A stretch of DNA of 64,000 nt, taken from NCBI GenBank assembly GCA_900114805.1, contig FOZN01000003.1:372001-436000 (forward strand). Reading direction: 5' to 3'. Shown here piece after piece: positions 62,611 to 64,000 of the stretch (position 1 is the stretch's first letter; the number at the start of each line of letters is the position of its first letter). Below the pieces are notes generated by a model, which searched no databases, was not told the origin of the DNA, and saw nothing but the letters and a program-made list of their open reading frames with translations. A program made the translations under genes and the position numbers. The stretch comes from Agrococcus baldri (GTDB taxonomy: Bacteria; Actinomycetota; Actinomycetes; Actinomycetales; Microbacteriaceae).

Positions 62611-63977
62611 GCCGCCACCTCGCATCCGGGGTGGGTGGTGCTCTCCGCAGCGATCGCCGGGTGCATGGACTGGCCGCAGATGCGGCATCGCGGGTTGGTG
62701 CCAGATTCTGCAGTAGGTGCCCCAAGGCTTCCTGCCCTCTTATCTAGGGGCTGGGTGGGTACTGCAGTTTCTGGCACCGAATCCGGAGCGTCGTTGGTGG
62801 TGGTCTGGGTGGGTACTGCAGAATCTGGCATCACTTTTGGTGCCAGCGCATCGGGGTCGATGCCGTCGCGCAGTGTGTATGTCCAGATGGTGACTTCTCG
62901 GCCGCCGTTGTGCCCGTCGGTCTCGTCGACGCTCAAGACTTCGAGCATGTTGAGCGCCTGCAGCTCGCGGTCGACGGTTGCTCTTGGCATCCCGAGTCGC
63001 TTGCGAACGTCTGCGGTTGACGCGCCAGGGTTGGCCGCGATGTCGTCGATGATCCGCAGTCGGATCGGCGGCACCGAGTCGCGGGCGCATCTGACTGCGA
63101 GGCGCAGCGCATCGGGTCTCGACATTCCGAGTGACACCGCACCCCGGACGATCTGCGCCAGTTGCTTGGCGAACCGGGTGGGCATCTCGGGTGCGTGCGC
63201 GTCGATCACGTCGCCCCGGTAGTCGCGTTCCACTGCCGTCCTGGCGAGTGTTACGAGATCCGCGGCGGCCAGCAGTGTGTCTGTCTCGTCGGCGGTCATT
63301 GTGATGCCATGCGGGTTCATGGTGTCCATGACGCCGGCGACCGCGTCTGCAAGCTCGGCGCGCATCTGGGTCTCGTGGCCGGTGTTCCCGATCGCCTGCC
63401 GTCCTGCGGCCTGCCGCCCTACGGTCGAGTCCATCCGCACGAGCACGAATCGGTCACCCATGCTCGAGATGACCGCGTGCGCCTTGTCCCATGCGGTTGT
63501 GACTGCGCCGACGAGCACGAGCCTGCCGTGCCAGTCGAGCGTCTGCCCGCCGTCTGTGCCGACGTTGCGGAACCAACTGCCGTCGTACACCTCGCGGAGC
63601 GCACCGAGCACGCTTGCGCGTTGGTCGCCCGACATCGAGAGGATGGACGTCACATCCTTGATGACGACGATTCCGCGGTCGCCCACCTTGCGTAGCAGGC
63701 CGCCTGTCGCGTCCGCGGAGCGTTCGCGGGTCGACGTGGCCGACAGCAGCGCGCCCTCGGATGCGATGGTCGAGACGATGGTCGCGTCGACTCCTGCGAG
63801 CGCTCCTACGGTCTCGGTCTTTGCGTTGCCCGAGCCTGAGATGACGAGCATCCAAACGGGGTCGCCGTCCAGCCGTTCGCAGGCTGCAGTGGCGAGCACC
63901 GCGTCGAGCGCTTGGGTGTCATAGTCGCTGCCGAGCCACTTGCGGTAGACGCCGTGCACTTCGGGGAGTGTCGTCAT
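62607..63977 (-). CDS. AAA+-like phage/plasmid ATPase with winged helix and C-terminal zinc module
   Basis: 456 aa. Walker A variant GSGNAKT (48-54; Ala replaces the last Gly of GxxxxGK[ST]), Walker B-like IVVIKD (104-108) and a sensor-like DRFVLVRMDST. The middle continues with SALREVYDG-type sequence that I associate with mobile-element replication ATPases. Around residues 310-350 is a winged helix (TADVRKRLGMPRATVDRELQAL). The C-terminus has the zinc module CRICGQSMHP...HPGCEV. Likely a replication initiator or helicase of the element. Joined to neighbours on both sides by ATGA overlaps. Confidence 0.7.
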   Translation of the reverse strand: MTTLPEVHGVYRKWLGSDYDTQALDAVLATAACERLDGDPVWMLVISGSGNAKTETVGALAGVDATIVSTIASEGALLSATSTRERSADATGGLLRKVGDRGIVVIKDVTSILSMSGDQRASVLGALREVYDGSWFRNVGTDGGQTLDWHGRLVLVGAVTTAWDKAHAVISSMGDRFVLVRMDSTVGRQAAGRQAIGNTGHETQMRAELADAVAGVMDTMNPHGITMTADETDTLLAAADLVTLARTAVERDYRGDVIDAHAPEMPTRFAKQLAQIVRGAVSLGMSRPDALRLAVRCARDSVPPIRLRIIDDIAANPGASTADVRKRLGMPRATVDRELQALNMLEVLSVDETDGHNGGREVTIWTYTLRDGIDPDALAPKVMPDSAVPTQTTTNDAPDSVPETAVPTQPLDKRAGSLGAPTAESGTNPRCRICGQSMHPAIAAESTTHPGCEVAA

Positions 63978-64000
63978 GCTGCACCCCGAATCGCTGCTGA
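63974..64000 (-). CDS. 3' end of an upstream element gene, cut by window edge
   Basis: The visible frame ends in SAAIRGAA and a TGA that overlaps the ATPase ATG (ATGA), the same coupling as the rest of the operon. Too little is present to identify it. Confidence 0.4.
   Translation of the reverse strand, partial: SAAIRGAA

Larger units (their letters stand above)
59098..64000. mobile_element. left part of an integrated phage- or plasmid-like element
   Basis: From the break in tadC (about 59098) to the window edge all genes are on the minus strand, coupled by 4-nt overlaps, and less like the host in composition. Contents (AAA+-like ATPase, zinc miniproteins, fibre-like protein) are typical of prophages or related elements. 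No integrase is in the window; the other end lies beyond 64000. Confidence 0.65.

Overview
The window is very GC-rich, gene-dense DNA from a high-GC Gram-positive bacterium. Gene families and order (AdnA/AdnB, UvrD2, DUF2342 metalloprotease, PDZ/Lon-like protease, UPF0182, DUF3107, DUF3039), codon use and leaderless promoters point to Actinobacteria, most likely Microbacteriaceae. The genus cannot be fixed from the sequence alone; an Agrococcus-like organism is a guess.

Layout. 1-21.6 kb is a core genome-maintenance block: an exported EEP-family hydrolase (cut by the window edge), a PHP phosphoesterase, a DEAD-box RNA helicase, a ferritin-like protein, DUF3107, the AdnA-AdnB motor-nuclease, a phosphotransferase, NudC, a short UvrD2, a ThiF/cyclodehydratase-like orphan, a DUF2342 metalloprotease, a PDZ-Lon protease and UPF0182. 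From recall, the order resembles the Rv3193c-Rv3211 region of Mycobacterium tuberculosis. 21.6-29.9 kb holds tRNA-fMet, AIM24, a thiamine-binding protein, a nitrilase-fold hydrolase, an aminotransferase, an HtrA-type protease, DUF3039, PncB and a GNAT enzyme. 29.9-35.3 kb holds an OpuC-type osmoprotectant ABC operon facing murI-rph-rdgB. 35.6-38.9 kb is a manganese ABC transporter operon ending in its own DtxR/MntR-type repressor gene, with a palindromic operator on the first start codon. 39-51.4 kb carries DedA, tRNA-Leu, an SDR, two complete two-component systems arranged tail to tail, and a run of small metabolic or redox genes ending in msrA. 51.4-55.9 kb is a hydrolase-TetR-MFS locus interrupted by a cell-wall-binding-repeat gene, with a 215-217 bp duplication of the MFS 5' end on either side. 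An 89-bp, almost pure G tract at about 56.0 kb separates this from tadA-tadB-tadC. TadC is cut off before its last membrane segment at about 59.1 kb. From there to the window edge all genes are on the minus strand and belong to a phage- or plasmid-like element: AAA+ ATPase, zinc-ribbon miniproteins, a tail-fibre-like protein, and seven consecutive 4-nt stop/start overlaps.

How it works together. AdnAB, UvrD2, NudC and the helicase form a nucleic-acid and redox maintenance neighbourhood. The Mn operon looks self-regulated by metal. The TetR, hydrolase and MFS genes probably form one efflux or detoxification unit. About eighteen genes have a TAnnnT-like -10 box ending 6-9 nt before the start codon, so much of this genome is probably transcribed as leaderless mRNA; I used this to choose many starts. 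The most unusual parts are the element that ends tadC, the poly-G tract (possibly an assembly fault), the MFS duplication, the duplicated-module histidine kinase and the Mn operator.
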